Source: Chloroflexota bacterium (GTDB taxonomy: Bacteria > Chloroflexota > UBA6077). Taken from it: 5,154 nucleotides of DNA. The notes under the pieces are model-generated. The model was not told the DNA's origin, searched no databases, and was given only the letters and a program-made list of their open reading frames with translations. Both the position numbers and the translations under genes were made by a program. The stretch lies in contig JAJYKO010000507.1 of NCBI GenBank assembly GCA_021788565.1, forward strand, positions 1-5,154, in the 5' to 3' direction. Below are positions 1-5,154 of this stretch, one piece after another; the stretch's first letter is position 1, and each line of letters begins with the position of its first letter.

Positions 1-204
1 CAGAACATAGTTCAGCTCCACGTCGCATCCGGGTTCCGCGCAGCCCTGGAGTGCCTGCATGATGGCATAGTGTAGGCGCTCCAGCTGCACCCGCCGGCTG
101 ATCCCAGGCGCATCGAAGTCCCAGACAGATCGCCAGCTGCAAACGTTGAGCAGCTGAACTGCTCCCGAGGCCATTTCTTCCAGCTTCATCGCTGTTACCC
201 CCAT
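1..204 (-). CDS. Unrecognised protein, N-terminal part (cut by left window edge)
   Basis: A minus-strand reading frame stays open for 68 codons from an ATG at 204 to the window edge. An in-frame TAG lies only four codons upstream of that ATG (214-216), so 204 is the first possible ATG, and AGGGAG sits five bases before it. In-frame ATGs at 189 and 174 are alternative starts. The visible protein begins MGVTAMKLEEMASG and continues through a region with two tryptophans (residues 24 and 28) into a probable amphipathic helix around residues 36-53. Cysteines are at 22, 55 and 60; the last two form a C-x4-C pair. No signal peptide or membrane segment is visible. I do not recognise the family. It lies co-directionally 114 bases after the isocitrate dehydrogenase and is separated from it by a hairpin, so it may be a separate transcription unit. 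The reading frame and ribosome binding site make it a probable gene; the function is unknown. Confidence 0.6.
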   Translation of the reverse strand, partial: MGVTAMKLEEMASGAVQLLNVCSWRSVWDFDAPGISRRVQLERLHYAIMQALQGCAEPGCDVELNYVL

Positions 205-209
205 CTCAT

Positions 210-215
210 CTCCCT
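210..215 (-). promoter_or_regulatory. Ribosome binding site of the left-edge gene
   Basis: AGGGAG on the minus strand, five bases before the ATG at 204. It favours this start over the in-frame ATG at 189, which has only a run of five G before it. Confidence 0.5.
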
Positions 216-278
216 ACCGGAAGCAGGGACCGAAACTCTGCACAATGCAAAACACTGCAGATGACTATGGGGAAGGTT

Positions 279-298
279 CAGCCCCGCCGTCGGGGCTG
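279..298 (-). terminator. GC-rich hairpin after isocitrate dehydrogenase, terminator-like
   Basis: A perfect 8-bp stem (CAGCCCCG with CGGGGCTG) closes a four-base loop. It starts 20 bases beyond the isocitrate dehydrogenase stop codon. In the direction of transcription the bases after the stem (AACCTTCCCC) are not a T-run, so it is not a textbook intrinsic terminator. It may be a weak terminator or a 3'-end stabilising hairpin for the TCA-gene transcript. Confidence 0.45.
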
Positions 299-318
299 CT
301 GGCTACGTTGTGTCTGCG

Positions 319-1407
319 CTACGCTTCCTCGATTCTCCTGATGATGGCATCCGCAAACTCGGAAGTGCCGACCGCCGTGGGATCGGCGGGATTCGGCTTC
401 ATGTCGTAGGTAACATCTTTACCCTCGGCCACAACCGCCGCAAACGCTCTCTCCAACCGGTCAGCTGCATCACGCTCACCCAGATGTCTCAGCATCAGCA
501 TCCCAGACAGAATCGTCGCTGATGGATTCATCTTGTTCTGGCCCGCATACTTGGGAGCACTGCCGTGAGTCGGCTCGAACACGGCGACGCCCTCCTCACC
601 GAAGTTGCCGCCCGGCGCTACGCCCAGCCCTCCGACAAGGCCCGCCGCAAGATCCGAAAGGATGTCTCCAAAGAGGTTGGGCAGGACCAGCACATCGTAA
701 AGTTCCGGCTTCTGCACCAGCTGCATGCACATGTTGTCGACGATGCGATCGTCGAATTCTATATCCGGGTACTCCTTCGCGACCTCTGTGGCTACCTGCA
801 GGAACAGACCATCAGTGAATTTGAGGATGTTCGCTTTGTGGACCGCCGTCACCTTCCGTCGGTGGTTGGCACGAGCATAGTCGAAGGCATACTTTGCGAT
901 ACGCCTGGTGCCGGTCACGGAGATGGACTTGATACTGATCCCGGAGTCGGGTGCGATGATACCGGCACCCGTCTCGGCTGCTAGCTCTATTAGCCTCTTC
1001 GCGCCATCGGAGCCCTTGGCGAACTCCACGCCCGCATAGAGGTCTTCCATGTTCTCTCGCACGATCACCAGGTCGACGTTGTCGTATCGGCTCCGGACAC
1101 CGGGGTAGCTCTTGCAGGGTCTGAGGCAGGCATATAGGCCGAGGCTCTTACGAAGCGCGACGTTAACGCTTCTGAAGCCCTTGCCGATGGGCGTGGTGAT
1201 GGGCCCCTTTAGGGCAACTTTGTTTCTCTTGACAGACTCGATCACGCTATCCGGAAGAGGAGTCCCGTACTTCTCAAGTACGTCTACGCCAGCTTCCTGA
1301 ACGTCCCAGTCGAACTGAACCCCTGTCGCCTCCAGAACACGTCTGGTTGCCTCCACTATCTCGGGGCCGGTTCCGTCCCCGGGAATTAGTGTTACTCTGT
1401 AAGCCAT
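319..1407 (-). CDS. icd: Isocitrate dehydrogenase, short isocitrate/isopropylmalate family type
   Basis: Oxidatively decarboxylates isocitrate to 2-oxoglutarate in the cytoplasm as part of the TCA cycle. The 362-residue protein spans the whole family fold. The N-terminus has the [10 protein letters not shown] signature (residues 8-17). Substrate-site residues are visible: S80 and N82 before R86 (ALRK), R96 (LRPC), R117 (VREN), Y124 (LYAG), K191 (HKAN) and the metal-binding aspartates D224, D248 and D252. The C-terminal cofactor loop reads [15 protein letters not shown] (281-295). The R-S-V-N-V-A-L-R-K and LYA-x-LRPC motifs point to isocitrate rather than 3-isopropylmalate. K286, Y287 and Y334 match residues that bind the NADP 2'-phosphate in E. 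coli Icd, while NAD enzymes usually have Asp in place of that Lys, so cofactor use is open. M120 replaces the usual Thr/Ser of VREN(T/S)E. The ATG start is preceded by GGAGGG. It follows fumarase beta by 56 bases. Homoisocitrate dehydrogenase is a less likely alternative. Confidence 0.9.
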   Translation of the reverse strand: MAYRVTLIPGDGTGPEIVEATRRVLEATGVQFDWDVQEAGVDVLEKYGTPLPDSVIESVKRNKVALKGPITTPIGKGFRSVNVALRKSLGLYACLRPCKSYPGVRSRYDNVDLVIVRENMEDLYAGVEFAKGSDGAKRLIELAAETGAGIIAPDSGISIKSISVTGTRRIAKYAFDYARANHRRKVTAVHKANILKFTDGLFLQVATEVAKEYPDIEFDDRIVDNMCMQLVQKPELYDVLVLPNLFGDILSDLAAGLVGGLGVAPGGNFGEEGVAVFEPTHGSAPKYAGQNKMNPSATILSGMLMLRHLGERDAADRLERAFAAVVAEGKDVTYDMKPNPADPTAVGTSEFADAIIRRIEEA

Positions 1408-1410
1408 GGC

Positions 1411-1426
1411 CGGTTCCCTCCAACCG
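1411..1426 (-). promoter_or_regulatory. Ribosome binding site of icd, displayed in a small hairpin loop
   Basis: On the minus strand CGGTT and AACCG form a perfect 5-bp stem whose six-base loop is exactly GGAGGG, the Shine-Dalgarno sequence of the isocitrate dehydrogenase gene. The loop ends eight bases before the ATG at 1407. The stem is short, so whether it folds in the mRNA is uncertain; the Shine-Dalgarno itself is clear. Confidence 0.6.
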
Positions 1427-1463
1427 CTGTTCTTGAACCCACCGGATCGCGGCAGGCTACTCG

Positions 1464-2021
1464 CTAGCTTCTCGCATACTTCTTTGGCCCTGTCTCGTAG
1501 AGGTCTTCTCCGCTGCTATCGATGATGACGATCGCAGGAAAATCCTCCACTTCGATAAGCCTGACGGCCTCGGTGCCAAGGTCGGGGTATGCCACAATCT
1601 CAGCTGACTTGATACACTTGGACAGCAAGGCCCCACTGCCACCCGTCGCGCCGAAATAAACGGCGCCGTTTCTCACGATGGCCTCCTTCACCTCCGCTCC
1701 CCGCAGACCCTTGCCGACCATTCCGAGCAGTCCCTTGTCCATCAAGAGGGGAGCATATTTATCCATCCTGGAACTGGTGGTGGGGCCGGCCGCGCCGATC
1801 GGCCTTCCGGGAGGCGCAGGTGTGGGTCCGGTGTAGTAGATGGTCTGATCTTGAATGCTGATGGGCAGATCCTTGCCGTCGACTGCCAACTGCCACAGCC
1901 GCTTGTGGGCTGAGTCCCGCCCCGTCAGCATCTTCCCGCTCAATAAAACGCGGTCGCCGGACCTGAGCGCCTTCGCCTCAGCCCGGCCAAGAGGAAGGCT
2001 GACTCTGATCGCCTCAGACAT
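1464..2021 (-). CDS. fumB: Class I fumarate hydratase, beta subunit
   Basis: This is the smaller subunit of a two-subunit Fe-S fumarase, which interconverts fumarate and L-malate; it corresponds to the C-terminal domain of single-chain FumA and to TtdB. The 185-residue protein has the family's motifs in order: GRDSAH (34-39), GPTTSSRMD (79-87), GKG (103-105) and a C-terminal segment with [17 protein letters not shown] (147-163). R35, T81, R85 and K104 correspond to substrate-site or catalytic residues of class I fumarases. The length is normal for a beta subunit. I chose the ATG at 2021 because GAGGTGA lies five bases before it; a GTG at 2030 is in frame but falls inside that Shine-Dalgarno. 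The start overlaps the alpha-subunit stop by eight bases (ATGTCTGA), a sign of translational coupling and 1:1 synthesis. L-tartrate dehydratase beta is the main alternative, but the TCA neighbours favour fumarase. The symbol denotes the beta subunit, not E. coli FumB. Confidence 0.9.
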   Translation of the reverse strand: MSEAIRVSLPLGRAEAKALRSGDRVLLSGKMLTGRDSAHKRLWQLAVDGKDLPISIQDQTIYYTGPTPAPPGRPIGAAGPTTSSRMDKYAPLLMDKGLLGMVGKGLRGAEVKEAIVRNGAVYFGATGGSGALLSKCIKSAEIVAYPDLGTEAVRLIEVEDFPAIVIIDSSGEDLYETGPKKYARS

Positions 2022-2880
2022 GGCTCTCACCTCGCAGCAACACCGCGGTCTTGTGGCGATAGGCGTGGCATCCGATATTGATGCCCACCGGCAACGCCGC
2101 TATGTGGGTAGGAAATGTCTCGATGTGAACCGCCAGCGCGGTGACGGTGCCACCCAACCCTTGGGGGCCAATGCCGGTCCGGTTTATCGCCTCAAGCAGA
2201 TCCACCTCCAGCGCGGCTACACGTGGATCTTGGTTCGGCTCGCCGACATCTCGAATCAGCGCCTTCTTCGCCAGCAGCGCACACTTCTCCAGGTTACCTC
2301 CGACGCCCACACCCACCACAATGGGCGGACACGGGTTTGCGCCTGCGCGAGTCACGGCATCCACGACCTCTCTCTTCACTCCTTCCCAGCCGGCGGAGGG
2401 GGTGAGCATCACAACCTTGCTCATGTTCTCACTTCCCGCGCCCTTGGGAACCACCGTGATTACCAGCTCATCCGTTTCGCTTTCCTCGAAATGGATGATC
2501 GGAGGCGTGTTGTCGCCTGTGTTCTTTCGCTCGAATAGTGGCTCCGCCACCAGACTCGCCCGCAGGTACCCATCGGTGTAGCCCCTGCTCACCCCCTCCG
2601 TGATGGCACGCGTCAGAGTCCCACCCTCGACAGTGACACCGGGGCCCTTGCGAACGAAGACCACGGCTATTCCGGTATCCTGGCAGTACGGAATTCGCTC
2701 TTCGGCGGCTACTTCCGCGTTCCGCAGCAACTCCTGAAAAATGGCCTTCCCCTGGGGCGATTCTTCCACCTCAAGCGCGCGACGAAAGGCGGCCCTAGCG
2801 TCGCCTGGCAACTCATAGGCCGCCGCTATACACAACTCCCGAACCTTGTCGGAAACATCACTGGCTCGTACGCTTGGCAA
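2014..2880 (-). CDS. fumA: Class I fumarate hydratase, alpha subunit (4Fe-4S)
   Basis: This is the larger subunit of the two-subunit, oxygen-sensitive fumarase; it carries the catalytic 4Fe-4S cluster and corresponds to the N-terminal domain of FumA and to TtdA. The three expected cluster cysteines are visible: C66 in PYCQDTG, C184 in NPCPP and C271 in INIGC. D68, R107 (YLRAS) and H259 (FPTHIAALP, twelve residues before C271) match active-site residues known from class I fumarases. A glycine-rich GVGVGGNLEK follows the second cysteine, and C200 is an additional cysteine. The 288-residue length is normal. The start is TTG at 2880 with GGAGG ten bases upstream; two ATGs just upstream are out of frame, and the N-terminus from here matches the family's usual beginning. 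The gene starts 26 bases after mdh and overlaps the beta gene by eight bases. The symbol denotes the alpha subunit, not E. coli FumA. Tartrate dehydratase alpha is possible but less likely. Confidence 0.92.
   Translation of the reverse strand: MPSVRASDVSDKVRELCIAAAYELPGDARAAFRRALEVEESPQGKAIFQELLRNAEVAAEERIPYCQDTGIAVVFVRKGPGVTVEGGTLTRAITEGVSRGYTDGYLRASLVAEPLFERKNTGDNTPPIIHFEESETDELVITVVPKGAGSENMSKVVMLTPSAGWEGVKREVVDAVTRAGANPCPPIVVGVGVGGNLEKCALLAKKALIRDVGEPNQDPRVAALEVDLLEAINRTGIGPQGLGGTVTALAVHIETFPTHIAALPVGINIGCHAYRHKTAVLLRGESHV
2027..2033 (-). promoter_or_regulatory. Ribosome binding site of fumarase beta
   Basis: GAGGTGA on the minus strand, inside the last codons of the alpha subunit and five bases before the ATG at 2021. 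It overlaps the alternative GTG at 2030 and so argues against that start. Confidence 0.65.
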
Positions 2881-2890
2881 TCCTGCGGTA

Positions 2891-2895
2891 CCTCC
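2891..2895 (-). promoter_or_regulatory. Ribosome binding site of fumarase alpha
   Basis: GGAGG on the minus strand between the mdh stop codon and the TTG start at 2880, with a slightly long ten-base spacing. No in-frame ATG or GTG lies nearby, so it supports the TTG start. Confidence 0.55.
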
Positions 2896-2906
2896 ATCAT
2901 AACAAT

Positions 2907-3827
2907 CTACAGACCGACAGATGCCGCCGCGTCTTTCAACACACCGAAGGAGTTACGGAAAGCCGCTTCCTCGGCCTGTGACATCTGCGGGTTCAGGATC
3001 GCCTCGCGCCCGTTCTTCCCGACTACGCACGGCAAGGAGATCGTCATTCCGGCCAAGCCTTCGTAAGCCCCGTCGATCAGGGAGGAGATAGGCAGAATCT
3101 TCTTTTGATCGTTCCTGAATGCTCGCACTACCGAAGCGATCGATGGCGCCACGGAGTAAAACGTACCGCCCTTCCGCTTGATCACCTCGGCTCCGCCAAA
3201 CCGGGTGGCTGTGACGACTTCCTCCTCCATCTCCGGGCTGTAGCCTGGGAACTTGGACAGAGGTATCCCGGCCACGGTCGCGTGAGATGTCACGGGAACC
3301 ATACTATCTCCGTGCTCTCCCAACATGTAGGCCATCACCTGGTCTGGAGAGATCCCTAGCCGCTCGCCGAGCATTGCCCTGAAGCGAGTGGTATCCAGCA
3401 CTGTTCCCAGACCGAAAACCTTGTTAGAGGGGAATCCCGAGGTCTTGAGCGCCTGGTACGTCAGCACATCCACAGGATTGGAAACCATAAAAAGGAAGGT
3501 GTCGCTGTTGTACTTCAGGACTCCTTCCAAAATTCCCCCCATTAGCTCTGTGTTCCGCTTTAGCAGATCCAGTCTGGTATCACCGGGCTTACGCGGAATT
3601 CCGGCCGTGATAATCACCATGTCGGACCCTTCCGTCGCGTCGTAATCGCCAGCGGAAATCCGGCAATTCTGCGTGAGGGACAATGCGTGCCGCAGGTCGA
3701 GGGCCTCGCCCTCAGCTCGCGGCCTGTCGACATCCACGATCACCATCTCGGTGATACCACCTTCAAGAAGCAGGGTGTACAGTGTCGTGGAGCCGACCCT
3801 GCCCGCGCCGATCATAGAAATCTTCAC
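2907..3827 (-). CDS. mdh: Malate dehydrogenase, LDH-like type, NAD-dependent
   Basis: Interconverts L-malate and oxaloacetate with NAD(H) in the cytoplasm. I place the start at GTG 3827, which has AAAGGAG with its core eight bases upstream; this gives 306 residues, the usual family length, beginning directly at the first strand of the Rossmann fold. A longer reading from 3872 would add 15 unusual residues. Motifs by residue: GAGRVG (7-12), D32 as the adenosine-ribose acidic residue, the active-site loop PRKPGDTR (78-85), SNPVD (116-120), D145 and R148 in VLDTTRFR, and the catalytic H172 in GEHGDS. R79 occupies the position that is Arg in malate and Gln in lactate dehydrogenases, so malate is the predicted substrate, consistent with the fumarase next door. 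The rest of the loop (GDTR) and T222 in KGGTFY are more like LDH. It follows rlmB by 60 bases. Lactate or broader 2-oxoacid activity cannot be excluded. Confidence 0.9.
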   Translation of the reverse strand: MKISMIGAGRVGSTTLYTLLLEGGITEMVIVDVDRPRAEGEALDLRHALSLTQNCRISAGDYDATEGSDMVIITAGIPRKPGDTRLDLLKRNTELMGGILEGVLKYNSDTFLFMVSNPVDVLTYQALKTSGFPSNKVFGLGTVLDTTRFRAMLGERLGISPDQVMAYMLGEHGDSMVPVTSHATVAGIPLSKFPGYSPEMEEEVVTATRFGGAEVIKRKGGTFYSVAPSIASVVRAFRNDQKKILPISSLIDGAYEGLAGMTISLPCVVGKNGREAILNPQMSQAEEAAFRNSFGVLKDAAASVGL

Positions 3828-3834
3828 TGATGGA

Positions 3835-3842
3835 TCTCCTTT
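3835..3842 (-). promoter_or_regulatory. Ribosome binding site of mdh, deciding a GTG start
   Basis: AAAGGAGA on the minus strand, with the AGGAG core eight bases before GTG 3827. It is the strongest Shine-Dalgarno in the window and lies downstream of the ATGs at 3872, 3869, 3848 and 3845, showing that those are not the main start. Confidence 0.75.
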
Positions 3843-3849
3843 CATCATC

Positions 3850-3870
3850 GATGGGACAAAATCACCCATC
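3850..3870 (-). other. Weak hairpin between rlmB and mdh
   Basis: GATGGG and CCCATC form a 6-bp inverted repeat around a nine-base loop in the rlmB-mdh gap, ending eight bases upstream of the mdh ribosome binding site. No T-run follows it, so it is not a clear terminator; it could be an mRNA processing or stability element, or chance. Confidence 0.25.
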
Positions 3871-3887
3871 AAGACGCCGAAACCATT

Positions 3888-4766
3888 CTATTCCGCCACA
3901 GGCCGAGCTTCAAGCGTGACAGCCCTGGTTATCCGCTGGCGGGCCATCTCGTAGAGCACAACTGAGCCGGCGACCGCTGCGTTCAGGGAGTTCACATGAC
4001 CCGACATAGGAAGCCGTACCAGAAAGTCGCACTTCTCTTTCAGGAGCCGGCCAATGCCGTGATCTTCTCCCCCCAGCACCAGCGCGCTGGGGCCACTCAT
4101 ATCCAGATCCCAGTAGTTGCGATCGCCATCCATGTCTAGGCCAACAATCCAAAAGCCGGCCTTCTTCAGCTCCTCCACGGCCCTCACGAGGTTTGGCACC
4201 ACGGCCACGGGGAGGTGTTCCACCGCACCAGCAGAAGAGCGCACCACGGCTGGCGTTACTTGGACAGATCGGTGCTTGGGGAGGACCACCGCGTCCACCT
4301 TCAGAGCATCCGCTGTACGCAACAGTGTGCCAAAGTTCTGGGGATCGTGCAGAGTGTCCAATAGCAGAACGGTTGGAGGATGCTCCGCGGTCTTGACTAC
4401 CTGCAGCACATCTCCCCACGACGCATATGGGTACGGCGCGACGACCGCCACCAGCCCCTGGTGCTCCATAGCCATGGAGTCCAGCCGATCGCGCGGGGCG
4501 GACTCAACCGGAACGCGGCTCTCCCGTGCCATGCGAACAGCATCCTCTACAGCCGGATCCCGCGCCATCTCGTCGACGTAAAGAAGGCGCCGCACTCGCC
4601 GTCCCGCGCGCAGCGCCTCTCTTACCGCGTTCCGCCCAGCGATGATCTCCACACTCGGCGTCGACGGGCCAGCCGGCTGTCGCCTCGGCGGCTCCGAACG
4701 CCGCGGCGGCTGGGGCCGTCTACCGCTTTTCGTACTTCCAGATCGATCCTTCCGGTCTGTCCTCAA
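3888..4766 (-). CDS. rlmB: 23S rRNA (guanosine-2'-O-)-methyltransferase RlmB, TrmH/SPOUT family
   Basis: Predicted to methylate the 2'-hydroxyl of G2251 (E. coli numbering) of 23S rRNA with S-adenosylmethionine. The 292-residue protein has a basic, proline-rich N-terminal tail (1-38), an RNA-binding substrate domain (about 39-110, starting EIIAGRNAVREAL) and a SPOUT domain (about 130-280). SPOUT motifs are DPQNFGTLLRTA (141-152), GAVEHLPV (180-187), LVLGGEDHGIG (229-239) and PMSGHVNSLNAAVA (253-266), which form the trefoil-knot cofactor site. The last reads SLNAAVA where SLNVSVA is usual. The start is TTG 4766, six bases after AGGAG, which overlaps the end of cysS by 47 bases; an internal GTG at V39 would remove the tail but has no ribosome binding site. 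The cysS-rlmB order is typical of Bacillota and relatives. A related TrmH-family tRNA or rRNA methyltransferase is the alternative. Confidence 0.9.
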   Translation of the reverse strand: MRTDRKDRSGSTKSGRRPQPPRRSEPPRRQPAGPSTPSVEIIAGRNAVREALRAGRRVRRLLYVDEMARDPAVEDAVRMARESRVPVESAPRDRLDSMAMEHQGLVAVVAPYPYASWGDVLQVVKTAEHPPTVLLLDTLHDPQNFGTLLRTADALKVDAVVLPKHRSVQVTPAVVRSSAGAVEHLPVAVVPNLVRAVEELKKAGFWIVGLDMDGDRNYWDLDMSGPSALVLGGEDHGIGRLLKEKCDFLVRLPMSGHVNSLNAAVAGSVVLYEMARQRITRAVTLEARPVAE

Positions 4767-5154
4767 TTGTTACTCCTAATGTCCGCAGCTCGTCTCTCAC
4801 CTCGTCGGCGAGGGCCCACTGTCGGGCCGATCTCAGCTTGCTCCTGATCTCCACCAGGAGACTCACGTATGGATCGGCATCCCTGGCATCGGCCCGCTGC
4901 ACCACCTCCAACTTGAGGCCCAGCACTTCCGCCAGATCCACCATCTTCTTCTGAGCCATCTGCAGAGCTGCCGCGGGAAACCCTTCCTGTATACGCAGCC
5001 GGTTCATGTCGCGCGCAAGGTCGAACAGGGCGCCGAGAGCCTGCGCACTGTTGAAATCCGAGTCCATCGCGGCCTCGAAAGCCGTCTGAGCCGTCTCTGC
5101 CAGCTTCTCTGTCGCAGCAAGCTCCTCTGGCCTCGCGGATCTTTGCGCCGAAGG
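4720..5154 (-). CDS. cysS: Cysteinyl-tRNA synthetase, C-terminal part (cut by right window edge)
   Basis: Charges tRNA-Cys with cysteine. Only the last 144 residues are in the window; the frame is open from the TAG stop at 4720 to the right edge, so an apparent start at the internal ATG 5067 is not real. The catalytic domain with HIGH, the zinc ligands and KMSKS lies outside. What is visible is the helical C-terminal tRNA-binding region: TAFEAAMDSDFNSAQALGAL (residues 24-43) is the typical CysRS segment (F-x-x-A-M-D-D-D-F-N-T), and the end carries the W-A-L-A-D-x-V-R-D-x-L pattern followed by a GVTIEDRPEGSIW ending, typical of the family's C-terminus. The stop codon overlaps the start of rlmB by 47 bases, so the two are probably co-transcribed and translationally coupled. 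Identification is firm despite the truncation. Confidence 0.93.
   Translation of the reverse strand, partial: PSAQRSARPEELAATEKLAETAQTAFEAAMDSDFNSAQALGALFDLARDMNRLRIQEGFPAAALQMAQKKMVDLAEVLGLKLEVVQRADARDADPYVSLLVEIRSKLRSARQWALADEVRDELRTLGVTIEDRPEGSIWKYEKR
4773..4777 (-). promoter_or_regulatory. Ribosome binding site of rlmB inside the cysS coding region
   Basis: AGGAG on the minus strand, six bases before TTG 4766 and about 50 bases before the cysS stop. Its position supports the long rlmB reading with the basic tail and coupling to cysS translation. Confidence 0.6.

Larger units (their letters stand above)
205..318. other. Intergenic gap after isocitrate dehydrogenase
   Basis: This 114-base gap is the longest stretch without a gene in the window. 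It holds the hairpin at 279-298 and the ribosome binding site at 210-215. The part between them (about 216-278) is less GC-rich and contains three TGCA tetramers, but I found no convincing -35/-10 pair for the left-edge gene on the minus strand. Confidence 0.6.

Noticed and set aside
216..278. Promoter or operator for the left-edge gene, suggested by repeated TGCA tetramers
   Set aside because: The tetramers do not form a clear inverted or direct repeat beyond four bases, and no credible -35/-10 pair was found.
565..984. A 139-codon plus-strand open frame inside icd
   Set aside because: It is antisense to a fully conserved dehydrogenase, and its composition looks like a codon shadow.
1855..2538. 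A 227-codon plus-strand open frame across both fumarase genes
   Set aside because: It lies antisense to two well-supported genes, its product is low-complexity and resembles nothing known, and long antisense frames are common in GC-rich coding DNA.
3844..3872. Possible promoter for mdh: TTGATG, 17 bases, GATGAT on the minus strand
   Set aside because: Both boxes match consensus at only four of six positions, and the start point would fall on the mdh Shine-Dalgarno, leaving no usable leader.
3828..3872. Start of mdh at ATG 3872 giving 321 residues
   Set aside because: The added residues read as intergenic sequence, cover the hairpin and ribosome binding site, and precede the normal family N-terminus; GTG 3827 has the Shine-Dalgarno.
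4117..4581. Plus-strand and alternative minus-strand open frames over rlmB
   Set aside because: All are Ser-, Arg- or Pro-rich shadow translations without family motifs, while the rlmB frame carries every SPOUT motif.
1..5154. A new defence, mobile or other unusual system
   Set aside because: All complete genes are recognisable translation or TCA-cycle genes, and no repeats, transposases, nucleases, helicases or array-like structures are present. Only the left-edge fragment remains unexplained.

Overview
The window is a compact, moderately GC-rich stretch of bacterial chromosome in which every recognisable gene lies on the minus strand, so transcription runs from right to left. Read in that direction it holds: the C-terminal end of cysteinyl-tRNA synthetase (cysS, cut by the right edge), the SPOUT-family 23S rRNA methyltransferase rlmB, an LDH-type malate dehydrogenase (mdh), the alpha and beta subunits of an oxygen-sensitive class I (Fe-S) fumarase, a short monomer-type isocitrate dehydrogenase of the isocitrate/isopropylmalate family, a 114-base gap with a perfect GC-rich hairpin, and the N-terminal end of a protein I do not recognise, cut by the left edge.

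The cysS-rlmB pair is a well-known Bacillota-type neighbourhood (in Bacillus subtilis cysS, mrnC, rlmB, yacP, sigH). The GC-rich composition, two-subunit class I fumarase, LDH-like MDH and short ICDH fit a GC-rich, possibly anaerobic or thermophilic Bacillota-like lineage. That placement is an inference and no marker here proves it.

The four TCA-cycle genes look like one transcription unit: gaps are 26 bases (mdh to fumarase alpha), an 8-base overlap (alpha to beta) and 56 bases (beta to ICDH), with a Shine-Dalgarno sequence in front of each. Together they encode three non-adjacent or partly adjacent steps: isocitrate to 2-oxoglutarate, fumarate to malate, and malate to oxaloacetate. Aconitase, citrate synthase and the 2-oxoglutarate and succinate steps are not in the window. 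Only 60 bases separate rlmB from mdh, so the unit may be read through from the translation genes.

Start codons deserve attention: rlmB and fumarase alpha start with TTG and mdh with GTG, each supported by a good ribosome binding site, while a naive ATG choice would mis-set mdh by 15 codons. I saw no tRNA, rRNA, CRISPR array, insertion sequence or phage gene. This is mostly an ordinary housekeeping region; the points of interest are the mixed specificity residues in the two dehydrogenases, the unrecognised left-edge gene and some small RNA structures near ribosome binding sites.
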